64,000 nucleotides of DNA from CALBJU01 sp965247125 (lineage in GTDB: Bacteria; Bacteroidota; Rhodothermia; Rhodothermales; UBA10348): NCBI GenBank assembly GCA_965247125.1, contig CBDFGO010000001.1, positions 735,709 through 799,708 of the forward strand, in the 5' to 3' direction. The notes below the pieces were generated by a model. The model did no database searches and had not been told where the DNA came from. It saw nothing but the letters and a program-made list of their open reading frames with translations. How positions within the stretch are numbered: position 1 is the first letter of the stretch; each line of letters opens with the position of its first letter. Position numbers and translations under genes: made by a program. Shown here piece by piece: positions 63,989 to 64,000 of the stretch.

Positions 63989-64000
63989 TACATAGAAATC

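Overview
The window reads as a chromosome segment from the Bacteroidota/Rhodothermota (FCB) group, most likely a Rhodothermia-like marine or halophilic bacterium. The evidence is four separate C-terminal sorting tails of the type IX secretion kind (YPNP motifs), MEP-pathway isoprenoid genes, Bacteroidota-style propeller proteins, and Shine-Dalgarno sites in front of many genes. This placement is inferred from gene content only. No rRNA, tRNA or CRISPR array was seen.

1-23 kb is ordinary host chromosome: the start of aspS, a POT peptide transporter, an Omp85-like barrel, a tightly packed polysaccharide operon (Wza-like exporter, Wzz, ligase/polymerase, two glycosyltransferases, flippase), ispE, two class A penicillin-binding proteins around an LpxH-like hydrolase, two rhomboid proteases and ispG. 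The second penicillin-binding protein is cut from its membrane anchor by one in-frame TAG. A lipoprotein made of 24 perfect 8-residue repeats closes the block.

23-50 kb is a genomic scrapyard built by insertion sequences. Six nearly identical 1384-bp IS256-family elements and three IS3-family elements cut through secreted, T9SS-sorted genes. Target duplications allow events to be read exactly: copies 1 and 2 have exchanged flanks, so the DNA between them was inverted and split one propeller gene into three pieces; copy 4 sits in a metallopeptidase gene with a clean 9-bp duplication; copies 3 and 5 have unrelated flanks and mark rearrangements or deletions. A truncated large serine recombinase, and a second 92-bp copy of its 3' end next to a cluster of inverted repeats, suggest that a mobile island entered here. 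Directly behind that second copy lies a two-gene unit: a ThsB-like TIR protein and a small multi-pass membrane protein, a candidate anti-phage defence pair. A divergent, truncated MreB-like gene follows.

50.4-63.9 kb, all on the minus strand, is a compact viral module read from right to left. It opens with a 257-residue protein whose two halves look like duplicated jelly rolls (candidate double-jelly-roll major capsid protein). It continues with a transglycosylase with a C-terminal membrane anchor, several proteins with single C-terminal membrane segments, micro-proteins, a holin-like protein, an exported CHAP endolysin, a repeat-rich spike, and an overlapping spanin-like pair. It ends at strong intrinsic terminators around a NYN-domain nuclease gene. 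No terminase, portal, tape-measure or sheath gene is visible. The best reading is a prophage or integrated genome of a tailless, internal-membrane icosahedral virus (PM2/PRD1/FLiP/SSIP-1 type of architecture), cut by the right edge of the window.
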